Assembly (NCBI GenBank): GCA_003523225.1
Contig: DPGK01000029.1
Coordinates: forward strand, 91,480-128,976
Direction: 5' to 3'
DNA length: 37,497 nt
DNA from: Clostridiales bacterium
GTDB taxonomy: Bacteria > Bacillota > Clostridia > Oscillospirales > CAG-272
Shown here: positions 24,203 to 33,423 of the stretch, piece by piece
How positions within the stretch are numbered: the stretch's first letter is position 1
Layout: each line of letters opens with the position of its first letter
The notes under the pieces: model-generated
Database searches by the model: none
The model's input: the letters and a program-made list of their open reading frames with translations, nothing else
What the model was told of the DNA's origin: nothing
Translations under genes and position numbers: made by a program

Positions 24203-25744
24203 GTGGAAAATAATATTGCCATTGAGTTAAGAGGCGTCACAAAAAGGTTCGGTCACGTCATCGCAAACAAGGATGTGAACCTTCAGGTGAGAAAGGGCGA
24301 GATACTTGCAGTTCTCGGCGAAAACGGAAGCGGCAAGACCACTCTTATGAACATGATATCCGGTATTTACTTTCCGGACGAGGGGGAGATACTTGTTGAC
24401 GGCAAAGAGGTCGTCATAAGCTCGCCAAAGGATGCCTTCAAATACAAGATCGGAATGATCCATCAGCATTTCAAGTTGGTGGATGTTTTCAGCGCCACAG
24501 AAAACATTATTCTCGGCATGAAAGACGGCGGGAGCTTCGACCTTAAAAAGGCGCGTGAGAAGGTGGTCGGGATAACCGAAAAGTACGGCTTTGTCATCGA
24601 CCCCGACAAAAAGATATACGAGATGTCCGTATCCGAAAAGCAGACGGTCGAAATAATCAAGGTGCTTTACCGCGGCGCCGATATACTTATCCTTGACGAG
24701 CCTACGGCTGTTCTTACGCCGCAGGAGACCGAACGCCTTTTTGACGTTCTGCGTCGTATGCGTTCGGACGGAAAGGCGATAATTATAATCACACACAAGC
24801 TGCACGAGGTGCTGTCGCTTTCAGACCGTGTGGCTGTCCTTCGCAAGGGCGAATACATAGGCACTGTCAACACAGCGGAGGCGACCGAGGCTTCGCTTAC
24901 CGAAATGATGGTTGGCAAGAAGATAAGCCTCAATATTGAAAGAAAAGAACCCAAGAACACCGAGGACCGTTTGGTGGTGCGCGGGCTGAACTGCCGCGAT
25001 GCTGAGGGTATGCGTGTTCTTGATGACGTTTCATTTACCGCCCGCGCAGGCGAGATACTCGGAATCGCGGGAATTGCAGGCAGCGGTCAGCGTGAGCTGC
25101 TTGAGTCGATAGCCGGTCTTCAGACGCTTGATGGCGGGGAGATCCTCTATAACAACCCCAAAACCGGAGAAACGGATAACCTCCGTGACAAAACTCCGCT
25201 TCAGATAAGAAATTTAGGTGTCCGCCTTTCCTTCGTTCCCGAGGACAGACTCGGAATGGGACTTGTCGGAAATATGGACATTACCGATAACATGATGCTT
25301 CGCAGCTACCGCCGCGGAAAATCAATTTTCCTTGAAAGAAAAAAACCGCACGACCTTGCCGAGCAGATAATACATGATCTTGATGTAGTGACTCCCGGTA
25401 CGTCTACCCCGGTAAGACGACTTTCGGGCGGCAACGTGCAGAAAATACTTGTCGGACGCGAAATATCCTCACGCCCCACCGTGCTTATGGCGGCGTACCC
25501 GGTGCGCGGACTTGACATCAACTCCTCTTACACTATCTATAATCTGCTTTCAAAAGAAAAGGAAGAAGGTGTTGCCGTGATTTTTGTCGGCGAGGATCTT
25601 GACGTTCTGGTCGAGCTTTGCGACCGCATAATGGTGGTTGCCGACGGAAGGATCACAGGAATCGTTGACGGCAGGACCGCCACAAAGGAGCAGCTTGGAC
25701 TGCTTATGACCAAGACCCACCGAAAGGGGGAGGAAAATGAATAA
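24203..25744 (+). CDS. ABC transporter ATP-binding protein, two ATPase domains (nucleoside type)
   Basis: Energises the nucleoside ABC transporter at the cytoplasmic membrane. The 513 residues hold two fused ATPase domains. The first (1-240) has Walker A GENGSGKTT, a modified signature MSVSEKQTVE and Walker B with ILILDEPTAVLTPQE. The second (about 255-505) has a degenerate Walker A (GIAGSGQRELL), a normal LSGGN signature and a degenerate Walker B region (LMAAYPVRGLD). This unequal pair is typical of the RbsA/MglA/NupO group. The start is GTG at 24203 after CGGAGGATT. Its end overlaps the next gene by eight bases. Confidence 0.95.
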   Translation: MENNIAIELRGVTKRFGHVIANKDVNLQVRKGEILAVLGENGSGKTTLMNMISGIYFPDEGEILVDGKEVVISSPKDAFKYKIGMIHQHFKLVDVFSATENIILGMKDGGSFDLKKAREKVVGITEKYGFVIDPDKKIYEMSVSEKQTVEIIKVLYRGADILILDEPTAVLTPQETERLFDVLRRMRSDGKAIIIITHKLHEVLSLSDRVAVLRKGEYIGTVNTAEATEASLTEMMVGKKISLNIERKEPKNTEDRLVVRGLNCRDAEGMRVLDDVSFTARAGEILGIAGIAGSGQRELLESIAGLQTLDGGEILYNNPKTGETDNLRDKTPLQIRNLGVRLSFVPEDRLGMGLVGNMDITDNMMLRSYRRGKSIFLERKKPHDLAEQIIHDLDVVTPGTSTPVRRLSGGNVQKILVGREISSRPTVLMAAYPVRGLDINSSYTIYNLLSKEKEEGVAVIFVGEDLDVLVELCDRIMVVADGRITGIVDGRTATKEQLGLLMTKTHRKGEENE

Positions 25745-26873
25745 CGAGAAGCATCGTAACCGCGCTCCGGCGGAAAAAACGGCGCGAGAGCCGCTGTTTC
25801 ATATAGTCAAAAGAGACGCCATCCCGTGGTATCGCGCGTGGATGATACGCGGGCTTGCAATTGTCGCCGCGTTGATAGTCAGCGCCATTGTCACAATGTT
25901 GCTGACAAAAAAGAACCCCATTGCGGTTTATACGACCATGTTCCGCGGCTCGTTTGCAACTCCCTCACGCATCTGGACTATGCTTCAGGGGCTTGCCATG
26001 CTGCTTTGCGTGTCGCTGGCTGTAACGCCCGCCTTCAAAATGCGCTTCTGGAACATCGGGGCAGAGGGACAGGTGCTTATCGGTGGTCTTGCGGCGGCGG
26101 CTTGCATGATCCTTCTGGGCGGCAAAATGCCCAACTGGCTCCTTATTATCGTTATGACCGTAGTTTCAATTGTCGCGGGCGCCATATGGGCGGTCATCCC
26201 TGCCATATTCAAGGCAAACTGGGGAACGAATGAAACGCTTTTCACCCTGATGATGAACTACGTCGGTATTCAGCTGGTTTCGTACTTCGTTATGGTGTGG
26301 GAAGTACCGAAGGGTTCGGGTAAGGTCGGTATTATCAATCAGGCGACCCGTGACGGCTGGTTCCCGACGATAGGCGACAACGACTATCTGCTTAATATCA
26401 TCATCGTGTTTGTACTTACGGTTTTGCTTTATGTTTACCTCAGATACAGCAAGCACGGCTATGAGATAGCCGTCGTCGGCGAAAGCGAAAATACAGCAAG
26501 ATACATCGGTATCAACGTAAAAAAGGTAATCATCAGAACCATGCTGCTTTCCGGTGCTCTGTGCGGCGTGGCGGGACTGCTTCTTGTCGGTTCGACAAAC
26601 CACACGATAACCACAACGATCGCCGGAGGACGCGGATTTACCGCCATCATGGTCTCATGGCTGGCAAAGTTCAATCCTATCTATATGGTGATGACGTCAT
26701 TCCTGTTGATCTTCCTTGAAAAGGGCGCAAATGAGATCTCCACGGTTTATCGGCTTAATCAGTCATTCTCGGATATACTTACCGGAATTATTTTGTTTTT
26801 CATAATCGGATGTGAGTTCTTTATCAATTACGAGATAAAGTTCCGCCACACCGTCACACGCAGAAAGGAGTGA
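25737..26873 (+). CDS. Nucleoside ABC transporter permease 1 (NupP/YufP-like)
   Basis: Integral membrane subunit of the transporter, of the branched-chain amino acid/ribose permease family. After a 35-residue polar N-terminus the 378-residue protein has about nine hydrophobic helices. FWNIGAEGQVLIGGLAAAA is the conserved motif of this permease family, and LMMNYVGIQLVSYFV and ARYIGINVKKVIIRTMLLSGALCG include the cytoplasmic loop that meets the ATPase. The start lies inside the end of the ATPase gene, behind GGGGGAGGAAA, giving tight translational coupling. It pairs with the next gene to form the heterodimeric channel. Confidence 0.93.
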   Translation: MNNEKHRNRAPAEKTAREPLFHIVKRDAIPWYRAWMIRGLAIVAALIVSAIVTMLLTKKNPIAVYTTMFRGSFATPSRIWTMLQGLAMLLCVSLAVTPAFKMRFWNIGAEGQVLIGGLAAAACMILLGGKMPNWLLIIVMTVVSIVAGAIWAVIPAIFKANWGTNETLFTLMMNYVGIQLVSYFVMVWEVPKGSGKVGIINQATRDGWFPTIGDNDYLLNIIIVFVLTVLLYVYLRYSKHGYEIAVVGESENTARYIGINVKKVIIRTMLLSGALCGVAGLLLVGSTNHTITTTIAGGRGFTAIMVSWLAKFNPIYMVMTSFLLIFLEKGANEISTVYRLNQSFSDILTGIILFFIIGCEFFINYEIKFRHTVTRRKE

Positions 26874-26878
26874 GTAAG

Positions 26879-27880
26879 ATGCTTTCGGCAACTCTTGTTA
26901 TCACCTTTATTCAACGTGCCATAGTTCAGAGCATTCCGCTGCTTTTCGGCTCTACCGGTGAGATACTTACCGAAAAATCGGGCAACCTTAACCTCGGTAT
27001 CCCCGGTATTATGTATGTCGGCGGTATAAGCGGTGTTATCGGCTCGTTCATTTACGAAAACTCGCTTGCCGAGCGCACCGATATCCGCGCACTGCCTGCG
27101 GTGCTCATTCCGCTTGTGTGTACGATCGTCGGCTCGCTTCTGATGGGCTTGCTTTACTGCTTCCTTACCGTTACACTGCGCGCAAATCAGAATGTTACCG
27201 GTCTTGCCATCACCACCTTCGGAGTTGGATTCGGCAACTTTTTCGGCGCATCCATTGTCAAGCTGACAAAGAGCGAGATACCCTCGGTGGCGCTTACCAA
27301 CACCAGTCAGTTCTTCACAAAGTCGCTGCCCTTTGCCGATAAATGTGGCTGGTTCGGAAAGGTGTTCCTCTCCTACGGCTTTATGACCTATCTTGCCATA
27401 ATAATCGCCCTTGTTGCCGCCTATGTGCTTAAGCGTACCCGCGTGGGACTTCAGCTCCGCGCAGTGGGCGAAAGCCCCGCTACTGCCGACGCCGCCGGTA
27501 TCAACGTGAACCGCTATAAATACGTTGCGACCTGCATCGGAAGTGTTATTGCGGGTCTTGGCGGACTTTACTATGTTATGGACTACGCAACCGGCGTTTG
27601 GTCAAACGAGGGATTTGGCGACCGCGGCTGGCTTGCCATAGCGCTGGTCATATTCGCCCTTTGGAAGCCGGATTCCGGAATACTCGGCTCGTTCCTGTTC
27701 GGCGGACTTTATATCGTTTACAATTACATTCCCGGTCTGGCACTCAGCACGCAGGAGCTGTTCAAAATGCTCCCGTACGTGGTGACCATCATCGTGCTTG
27801 TTGCAATAAGTATGCGTAAAAAACGCGAAAATCAGCCTCCTGCAGCCCTTGGCAGCTCCTATTTCCGAGAGGAGCGATAG
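26879..27880 (+). CDS. Nucleoside ABC transporter permease 2 (NupQ/YufQ-like)
   Basis: Second membrane subunit of the transporter. Of its 333 residues, PLLFGSTGEILTEKSGNLNLGIPGIMYVGG near the start is the family motif (split here: GEILTEKSGNLNLG is the core). LGLLRAVGESP-type loop residues appear as LQLRAVGESPATADAAGINV, the ATPase contact. About eight to nine helices are predicted. I prefer ATG 26879 because AAAGGAG lies eight bases upstream; the GTG at 26870 overlaps that site and the previous stop. It ends the operon, followed by a terminator at 27904. Confidence 0.93.
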   Translation: MLSATLVITFIQRAIVQSIPLLFGSTGEILTEKSGNLNLGIPGIMYVGGISGVIGSFIYENSLAERTDIRALPAVLIPLVCTIVGSLLMGLLYCFLTVTLRANQNVTGLAITTFGVGFGNFFGASIVKLTKSEIPSVALTNTSQFFTKSLPFADKCGWFGKVFLSYGFMTYLAIIIALVAAYVLKRTRVGLQLRAVGESPATADAAGINVNRYKYVATCIGSVIAGLGGLYYVMDYATGVWSNEGFGDRGWLAIALVIFALWKPDSGILGSFLFGGLYIVYNYIPGLALSTQELFKMLPYVVTIIVLVAISMRKKRENQPPAALGSSYFREER

Positions 27881-27903
27881 GGTGTAAGCTTACGCAAATA
27901 AAT

Positions 27904-27948
27904 AAAGCCCCGGAATATCCGCCACTTAACGGATGCTTCGGGGCTTTT
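27904..27948 (+). terminator. Terminator of the nucleoside transporter operon
   Basis: A two-part stem (27904-27912 with 27939-27947, and ATCCG 27917-27921 with CGGAT 27930-27934) ends in GGGGCTTTTG. The T-run is short but the stem is strong and the position fits the operon end. Confidence 0.85.
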
Positions 27949-28000
27949 GTATGGTTTGGCATTACCGATGCCTGATGCCGTGCGCGTATTTTCCTCTCTG

Positions 28001-28067
28001 TGTGCCGAAGGCACGCTTCACAGGGCGAAGCCATGATTCATTATTCATGCGCCGCAGGCGCGCTTCA
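28001..28067. repeat. Pair of short hairpin repeats
   Basis: Two 20-base units (28001-28020 and 28048-28067) share the pattern TGYGCCGMAGGCRCGCTTCA. Each folds as a 5-bp stem with a three-base loop: GTGCC-GAA-GGCAC and GCGCC-GCA-GGCGC. The stem difference is compensatory (T-A in one, C-G in the other). I see no gene in 27949-28070. Confidence 0.7.
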
Positions 28068-28070
28068 TTG

Positions 28071-28105
28071 AAAAAGTCCATCTTGCATTGCAAGATGGAC
28101 TTTTT
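28071..28105. terminator. Bidirectional terminator next to tRNA-Val
   Basis: A perfect 15-bp stem (28071-28085 with 28091-28105) has five A at one end and five T at the other, with a CATTG loop. On the minus strand it ends the tRNA transcript one base after its CCA end. Confidence 0.93.
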
Positions 28106-28106
28106 C

Positions 28107-28183
28107 TGGTGGAGACAATTGGAATCGAACCAATGACCCCATGCATGTCAAGCATGTACTCTAACCAGCTGAGCTATGCCTCC
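28107..28183 (-). tRNA. tRNA-Val (anticodon GAC)
   Basis: On the minus strand the sequence folds as a standard tRNA. The acceptor stem pairs GGAGGCA with TGTCTCC, the anticodon stem is CATGC/GCATG and its loop TTGACAT gives anticodon GAC, reading valine GUC (and GUU by wobble). The T arm contains GGTTCGATTCC. The 3' CCA is encoded (28109-28107). Length is 77 bases including CCA. Confidence 0.96.
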
Positions 28184-28197
28184 GTTCAACGTCGACT

Positions 28198-28226
28198 ATT
28201 ATATCACATCCGGAGAGAAAATGCAA
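28198..28226 (-). promoter_or_regulatory. Promoter for tRNA-Val
   Basis: On the minus strand TTGCAT (28226-28221) and TATAAT (28203-28198) are 17 bases apart with an extended TG. It lies 14 bases before the tRNA. Confidence 0.85.
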
Positions 28227-28280
28227 GACCTTTTTTTACTTTTTTAAAATTTTTTGATTTTTATCGCTTAAATAATGTCC

Positions 28281-31200
28281 TCAGCGGGGGAAAAGCTCCG
28301 AAAACAGGGGCGAGGCGATAAGTCCTTCCTCGTGAAGCCTGTATTCACGACACCATGCGTCCCCTGAGGTGCGCCATGCTCCGGGGGAGGGATAAGAGAG
28401 CATTCTGTCGGCGCAGTGGAGATGTCCGAAGCCGTTGGTGCGCGAAATGTAGAGCTTGACTTCCACGGTGTGCTTTCCTGCCGGAACATCGTGCCAGACG
28501 ACCGAGTAGGGTGAGAAAGCGCCTGTGACGGTGCGCTCGCCGTCAAGGGTGCATTCGTAAACCGCTGCGCGGTACTGCGGCAAGCGCAGTGAAAGCTCTC
28601 CGCCGTTGGTGGCTATGTCGAAGCGGTAGCTTACGGCTCCGCTGTAAAAGGGCAGTCCCTGAGTGGTTATCGTCTCAAAGGCGAGAAGCTTTGGCAGCTC
28701 CTCAACTACGGTGCAGGCGCCGTGGACGCTTACGCCGAAGTCACCAAGCAGATAGCACCATTCGATCGCAGTCCGTTTTCCAAACGGGGCTTCCAGCTCA
28801 AGCACCGACACACCTGCGGGAATATCCGGCATCGGGACGGTGCTTATCGCCTTGTCAACGTAATAACCGTCGGTATCTGACGGAACAGTGACACCGTTGA
28901 GCGTGATTTTTGTGTTCTTCGCCGCCTCAAGCGCAAGATGAGTACCAACCAGCGGAATTCTGCTTTCGATCCTGAAGCGCAGCCGCACGGTATGCTCTGT
29001 CGGCTCGGCGGGAATGCACCACGGCTGATTTGCGCTGCCTCCCCACGGATCCCAACCAAGTCGGCGGCGAAGCAGTGTGTCGACCCGCAAAAGCTCCTCT
29101 CTTGGCTCAAATTCGCCGCCGTCGAGGGCAAATTCCGCTTTGTCAAGCAGCAGTGCGTTTGGCTCTGAGAGCGAGAAGGGCACACTGCAAGGAATTCGGA
29201 TGGGCGTCTCCGTTGTGGCGGGTGCAGGGGCGGGCTTGTATGACTCGCACTCTTGGCACGGGTCAAGGCGTAAAAGCAGACTGTCATGCAGCCACAGTCC
29301 CGCCGGTATTACCGTGCGTCCGCGCTCGTGCCTGAACTCAAAGGGCTTTACCTCGCCTGTCATTGTTTCGTAAAGCGTAGCCTTCCATATGCCTTTTACG
29401 GTAATCTTTATCCGCTGACGTCTTGATATATCCTTGTTGTACGGCTCGTCCGCCTGTGCGATAAAGAGCCACATACCCTCACCGTCTCGTCTGAGCTGAT
29501 GGAAGAGATTATTCGTCAGCTCGCCACTCATTTGACGCAGCTCAACGGTGCGGTCGGCGGCAAGGGCGCTCAGCAGCTCGCCGCGTGTAAATCCGATGTG
29601 CTCTGAGCTTTCATACAGCTCGCCGGGAATGTCCGAGGGATGCGCGTCAAGGTATTTCGGCGCGCTGCCCATGAAGATAAGTCTGCCGCCAGCCTTCCTG
29701 AAGGCTTCAAGACGTTCACAGGTGGTCGAGCGCAGTGTTTCACAGCCTGGAACGATAATGACGTCATACTCCATTTTCCCGACCTTCAGCGGCGCGCCGC
29801 CCTGCCCGCAGAGTGAGGGCAGCAGGGATTCGGAAATAAAGTCGAAATCAACCGAGCCGTAAAGTAGCCAGTTGGTTACGTTCTGGAAATTGGAATCAAG
29901 TGTATCGCGCGCAAGCGCGGTCTGCTCGGCGGGTCCCCAGTGCAGCCAGTAGGATTCCACCGGATGTATTACCGCTGTCCGTATCTCAGGCGTGCCGCGG
30001 GTCAGCGCGGTGTTAAGGCGTGCGAAATGATCCTCAACAAGCGGATATTTTGCATACCACGGGGACTGATAGTTTATTGACGCGGGATAATCGCGCTTGG
30101 ATTCTCCCTCCATTGACACCCATGAAAGATGCGGAACGCGCACGGTAACACCCAGCGCCGCCTGCCAGTCTCCCTGCAGCTTGTGACCGCGGAAGTCATA
30201 GTCCCAGTCGGTAACGCCGTAAAGCTCGCTCATAACGCCCTCACGACCGTACTGATGAGCCACCGACGCCGCCTGCTTTGCGGTGTTAAGCTCGCGGCGG
30301 TTGGCAAGCATATCGATCCCCGGCAGAGCAAAGGCGCGCAGCGAGCGCATTGCCTCGCCTACTGCGGAGGTCTGCGTCCCCAGCGTAGGTTCTTTCATCA
30401 TATGTCCCGTAAGCGCCAGTCCGTGCGCGTCGCACCAATTGCCTATGGTGTCGGCAAAGGCGGTGGCAAAGCGCTCGCAGGCGTGGTCGTGATAATGATA
30501 CCGTGCGTCCGAAACGCCCTCGGGCAGCTCCCAGATAAGCTCGGGCAGACGCGCAAGTATCGACTCACCGTAGGCGGCGCGATACGTGTCGTCAAAATCA
30601 TCGGTCCACGGGAGCGCCACATCCTCAAGAGATGAGGCAAACTTCAGCGTCTGTTTGTGCGTGAACTGCGGCTCGTCGGTGAAGATGGCGGGGACGGTAT
30701 TGCCGAAACGGTCGCCGACCTCACGGAAATACGCCTCATGCGTTATCTCGATAAACCGTTCAATGGCGGCTTTGTCCATTGTGTTTACATATGTATAGCC
30801 GTTGTAGCGCGGCGAGGTGTGCGGAGATTCAAGGTAGGCGTAAAATACACGTCCCCCATCGTCGGCTTCTTCTTGGTCGCCCAGTACGCGGTAGGAGGCA
30901 AGGCATCCGTCGTCGTCAAGCGTTACCGAAAAGCGGCAGATAAGCTTGCCGTTTCCGCTGCGCAGAGCCGTTGCCTGTTCGTTACCGCTGCGGATCTTCC
31001 CGGCGACCTCCTCATAAGAAAACGGCGTGAAAAGCAGGTAGCGTATGCGGTATTTTTCGTCCTTTGTGACAAGACCGCCCGCAAAACCGGAGGGCCAGCG
31101 ATCCTCGTCGTAAAGCCATGCAAGCATACCGTTCTTTTCCGCCTTGTCAACGCAGGCGCGGATGCAGGACATGAACTCATCCCCGAGGTATGGCGTATCC

Positions 31201-31388
31201 ATGCCCGAACGGACGTGCATGTGATAGCCGCCAAATCCCATTTGTCCGAGAATGTCTGCCTGACGCATCAGCTCGTCCTTGTCAAGACGGCAGTTCCATG
31301 ACCAGAAGGGCGCGCCGCGGTACTCTGAGGTCGGAGCCTTGAAAAGCTCACGTGACAGCTCCGGGCTTTGATTTTTCGGATAAAGCAT
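28281..31388 (-). CDS. GH106-like alpha-L-rhamnosidase family glycosidase
   Basis: A 1035-residue glycosidase without signal peptide, so probably cytoplasmic. The N-terminal half looks like the barrel of GH106-type enzymes: GAPFWSWNCRLDKDELMRQ (25-43), MGFGGYHMHVRSGM, WLYDEDRWPSGFAGG (91-105), IFTDEPQFTH (235-244) and SELYGVTDWD (387-396). Glu239 and Glu388 are the best candidates for catalytic acids. The C-terminal half is rich in beta strands, ending in jelly-roll-like modules (around residues 780-1000). Rhamnosidase activity is supported by rhaA just upstream on the same strand. AAGAAAGG lies before the start. Other activities on uronides or deoxyhexoses within this clan are possible. Confidence 0.78.
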   Translation of the reverse strand: MLYPKNQSPELSRELFKAPTSEYRGAPFWSWNCRLDKDELMRQADILGQMGFGGYHMHVRSGMDTPYLGDEFMSCIRACVDKAEKNGMLAWLYDEDRWPSGFAGGLVTKDEKYRIRYLLFTPFSYEEVAGKIRSGNEQATALRSGNGKLICRFSVTLDDDGCLASYRVLGDQEEADDGGRVFYAYLESPHTSPRYNGYTYVNTMDKAAIERFIEITHEAYFREVGDRFGNTVPAIFTDEPQFTHKQTLKFASSLEDVALPWTDDFDDTYRAAYGESILARLPELIWELPEGVSDARYHYHDHACERFATAFADTIGNWCDAHGLALTGHMMKEPTLGTQTSAVGEAMRSLRAFALPGIDMLANRRELNTAKQAASVAHQYGREGVMSELYGVTDWDYDFRGHKLQGDWQAALGVTVRVPHLSWVSMEGESKRDYPASINYQSPWYAKYPLVEDHFARLNTALTRGTPEIRTAVIHPVESYWLHWGPAEQTALARDTLDSNFQNVTNWLLYGSVDFDFISESLLPSLCGQGGAPLKVGKMEYDVIIVPGCETLRSTTCERLEAFRKAGGRLIFMGSAPKYLDAHPSDIPGELYESSEHIGFTRGELLSALAADRTVELRQMSGELTNNLFHQLRRDGEGMWLFIAQADEPYNKDISRRQRIKITVKGIWKATLYETMTGEVKPFEFRHERGRTVIPAGLWLHDSLLLRLDPCQECESYKPAPAPATTETPIRIPCSVPFSLSEPNALLLDKAEFALDGGEFEPREELLRVDTLLRRRLGWDPWGGSANQPWCIPAEPTEHTVRLRFRIESRIPLVGTHLALEAAKNTKITLNGVTVPSDTDGYYVDKAISTVPMPDIPAGVSVLELEAPFGKRTAIEWCYLLGDFGVSVHGACTVVEELPKLLAFETITTQGLPFYSGAVSYRFDIATNGGELSLRLPQYRAAVYECTLDGERTVTGAFSPYSVVWHDVPAGKHTVEVKLYISRTNGFGHLHCADRMLSYPSPGAWRTSGDAWCREYRLHEEGLIASPLFSELFPR

Positions 31389-31461
31389 TTCAATTCTACC
31401 TTTCTTGATTTGTGGAGTAATCGTTAAATCAAAGAAGTTATGTATTCAGTTACGCGGCGGC

Positions 31462-32718
31462 TTATGCGCGTGCCGCAAGTACCTCTTTTTCGTACTGCTT
31501 TACATTGTCAAGCCAGCTTCCGTCTGACGGAACTCCGGCGCGGCGGCAAAGCTCCTCCCAGACCGCGCCTGCGGGAAGGGTCTTAAGCTCCTCACTCATG
31601 ACAAGCAGCTCGGTGAAGCGACCGCTGTCCTGAAGTGCGCGCATCTGCTCATGAGGCATAAGCAGGGCAAAGAGCAGTGATTTTTCAAGATTGCGCATAC
31701 CTGTGACCCATGCCGCAATGCGGTTTATGCTGGCGTCAAAGTAGTCAAGCGCCAGAAATGTGCGGCCAAGTGCGTTGCAGCGAACGACCTCCTTGGCGAT
31801 CTCGCGGGTTTCATCGTCAAACAGCACTACATGGTCGCTGTCCCAGCGGACGCCGCGGGTGACGTGCAGGGCAATGCGGTCGGAGAAAAGCAGCATCGAG
31901 GATATTTTGTCGCTGACAACCTCGGTGGGATGATAGTGCCCGTTGTCCATAAGCGGCACAAGACCGTGCGCGGCGCTGTATTCAAGGCAGAACTCAGCCG
32001 AGCCGACAGTGTATGACTCCACACCTATTCCAAAGACCTTTGACTCCAGCGAGACGGCTACAAGATCCTTGTCGTAGCCTGCACCCAAGATGCGGTCAAG
32101 AGAGTCGGCAAAGCGGCGGCGCGGACCGATACGGTCGGCGGGAACATCCTTGTAGCCGTCGGGGATCCAGATGTTCATAAGGCACTGCTTGCCGGTCTCG
32201 CGCGCGAAGTATTCGGATATACGCAGGCAGGCGATACCGTGACGGATCCAGAACTCGCGTACATTGTCATCGGGGCTTGAAAGCGTCAGTCCCGACGCCG
32301 CCATAGGATGTGAGAAAAATGTGGGGTTGAAATCAATGCCGAGGTCGCGCTCATTGGCAAACTTCACCCATGCGGCAAAGTGTTCGGGGCGCAGAGCGTC
32401 GCGGTCAGCCTTTTCTGTCCCGTCAAAGATCGCATATGAGGCGTGAATGTTTATCCGGTGCTTACCGGGGATCAGCGCAAGCGCCGCGTCAATGTCGCTC
32501 ATAAGCTCGTCGGGCGTCCGTGCGGCTCCGGGATAGTTTCCCGTCGCCTGTATGCCGCCGTCAAGTGAGCGCGCGCCTTCAAAGCCGCGTACATCGTCGC
32601 CCTGCCAGCAGTGCATTGATATCGGTGTGCTGAGAATCGTTTCAATTGCTTTTTCCGTGTCAACGCCGAGAGCGGCATAGCGCTCACGTGCGTTTTCGTA
32701 AATCAGTTTATCATTCAT
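31462..32718 (-). CDS. rhaA: L-rhamnose isomerase
   Basis: Converts L-rhamnose to L-rhamnulose, the first step of rhamnose catabolism, in the cytoplasm with a divalent metal. From ATG 32718 the protein has 418 residues, almost the length of the E. coli enzyme. MHCWQGDDVRGFE near the N-terminus, INIHASYAI, GIDFNPTFFSHP, LMNIWIPDGYKD, VSLESKVFGIGVESYTVGS, MDNGHYHPTE and LHVTRGVRWDSDHVV are family motifs with the metal ligands. GAAAGGTCGG supports this start over an in-frame TTG at 32739. The kinase (rhaB) and aldolase (rhaD) are not in the window. The glycosidase gene follows after 73 bases, so the two form a small operon. Confidence 0.96.
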   Translation of the reverse strand: MNDKLIYENARERYAALGVDTEKAIETILSTPISMHCWQGDDVRGFEGARSLDGGIQATGNYPGAARTPDELMSDIDAALALIPGKHRINIHASYAIFDGTEKADRDALRPEHFAAWVKFANERDLGIDFNPTFFSHPMAASGLTLSSPDDNVREFWIRHGIACLRISEYFARETGKQCLMNIWIPDGYKDVPADRIGPRRRFADSLDRILGAGYDKDLVAVSLESKVFGIGVESYTVGSAEFCLEYSAAHGLVPLMDNGHYHPTEVVSDKISSMLLFSDRIALHVTRGVRWDSDHVVLFDDETREIAKEVVRCNALGRTFLALDYFDASINRIAAWVTGMRNLEKSLLFALLMPHEQMRALQDSGRFTELLVMSEELKTLPAGAVWEELCRRAGVPSDGSWLDNVKQYEKEVLAARA

Positions 32719-32752
32719 AAATAAATACCGACCTTTCAATACTTGTATGTTT

Positions 32753-32781
32753 ATTATACCTCATATCCTCCCGGGTTGCAA
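32753..32781 (-). promoter_or_regulatory. Promoter of the rhaA-glycosidase operon
   Basis: On the minus strand TTGCAA (32781-32776) and TATAAT (32758-32753) are 17 bases apart, 35 bases before the rhaA start. I see no clear cre box nearby. No rhamnose regulator gene is in the window. Confidence 0.85.
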
Positions 32782-32895
32782 TAAAAAAAGGGCTTTTAAT
32801 CGCTTTTGAACATGATTTTTTCACTTTTTCCGTATCAAATTCCCCGGCGCGGGCAAAAAATCATCTGTCAGTTGATCTCGAAGGGTGGAAATATA

Positions 32896-33342
32896 ATGGA
32901 AGTCGGACAAACAAAAAAAGCTCCCGTCGCAGCGGGTGCATTCTTTTCTTCACACATTGCCGAGGTGCTGTTGGTTCTGTTTTTCGGCGGGGTGGTGTAC
33001 TGCGCCCTGGAGGTACTTTGGCGCGGCAGAACACACATATCAATGGCAATATGCGGCGGAGTGTGTTTTCTTATTATGTATGAGCTTCAGAGGACAGAAA
33101 AATACAGTGCGCTTCCGCTGGTGCTTCGCGCACTGTTTGGCGCGATTATCATAACTGCGGCTGAGCTTATAACGGGGTGTATTGTCAACCTCGGTCTGGG
33201 GCTTGAGGTGTGGGATTATAGCAGACTCCCGCTGTCGCTCTGGGGGCAGATATGTCTGCCGTTTTCGCTTTTGTGGTTTCTGCTTGGATTTATAATACAC
33301 CCGGTGTGCGATCTGCTTCGACGTTTTGTGTTCGGCGGATAA
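32896..33342 (+). CDS. Putative ABC-transporter type IV / CmpB-like membrane protein
   Basis: A 148-residue membrane protein with about four hydrophobic helices. The sequence GGVVYCALEVLWRGRTHISM, the segment ELITGCIVNLGLGLEVWDYS and LPLSLWGQICLPFSLLWFLLG match the pattern of the family called putative ABC-transporter type IV (CmpB), whose function is not firmly known. I chose ATG 32896, eight bases after AAGGGTGG; the open frame extends to 32806 but would place 30 basic, unlike-family residues before the first helix. It stands between the divergent rhaA promoter and the flippase gene, 81 bases ahead of the latter. Confidence 0.8.
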   Translation: MEVGQTKKAPVAAGAFFSSHIAEVLLVLFFGGVVYCALEVLWRGRTHISMAICGGVCFLIMYELQRTEKYSALPLVLRALFGAIIITAAELITGCIVNLGLGLEVWDYSRLPLSLWGQICLPFSLLWFLLGFIIHPVCDLLRRFVFGG

Positions 33343-33423
33343 GACAGATGCGCGTTATTTTTCCTTTTCCTCAAGCATAAAATCATTAAAGAAGTCAAGC
33401 ATACCGAGAGAGAGGAAACGCCG

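Noticed and set aside
28001..28105. CRISPR-like or tandem repeat array near the tRNA
   Set aside because: Only two short hairpin units are present, with no regular spacers, and the third hairpin is a separate terminator.
33371..33403. Direct repeat TCAAGCATA twice before the flippase gene
   Set aside because: Two nine-base copies 24 bases apart in low-complexity sequence may be chance; no promoter is aligned with them.
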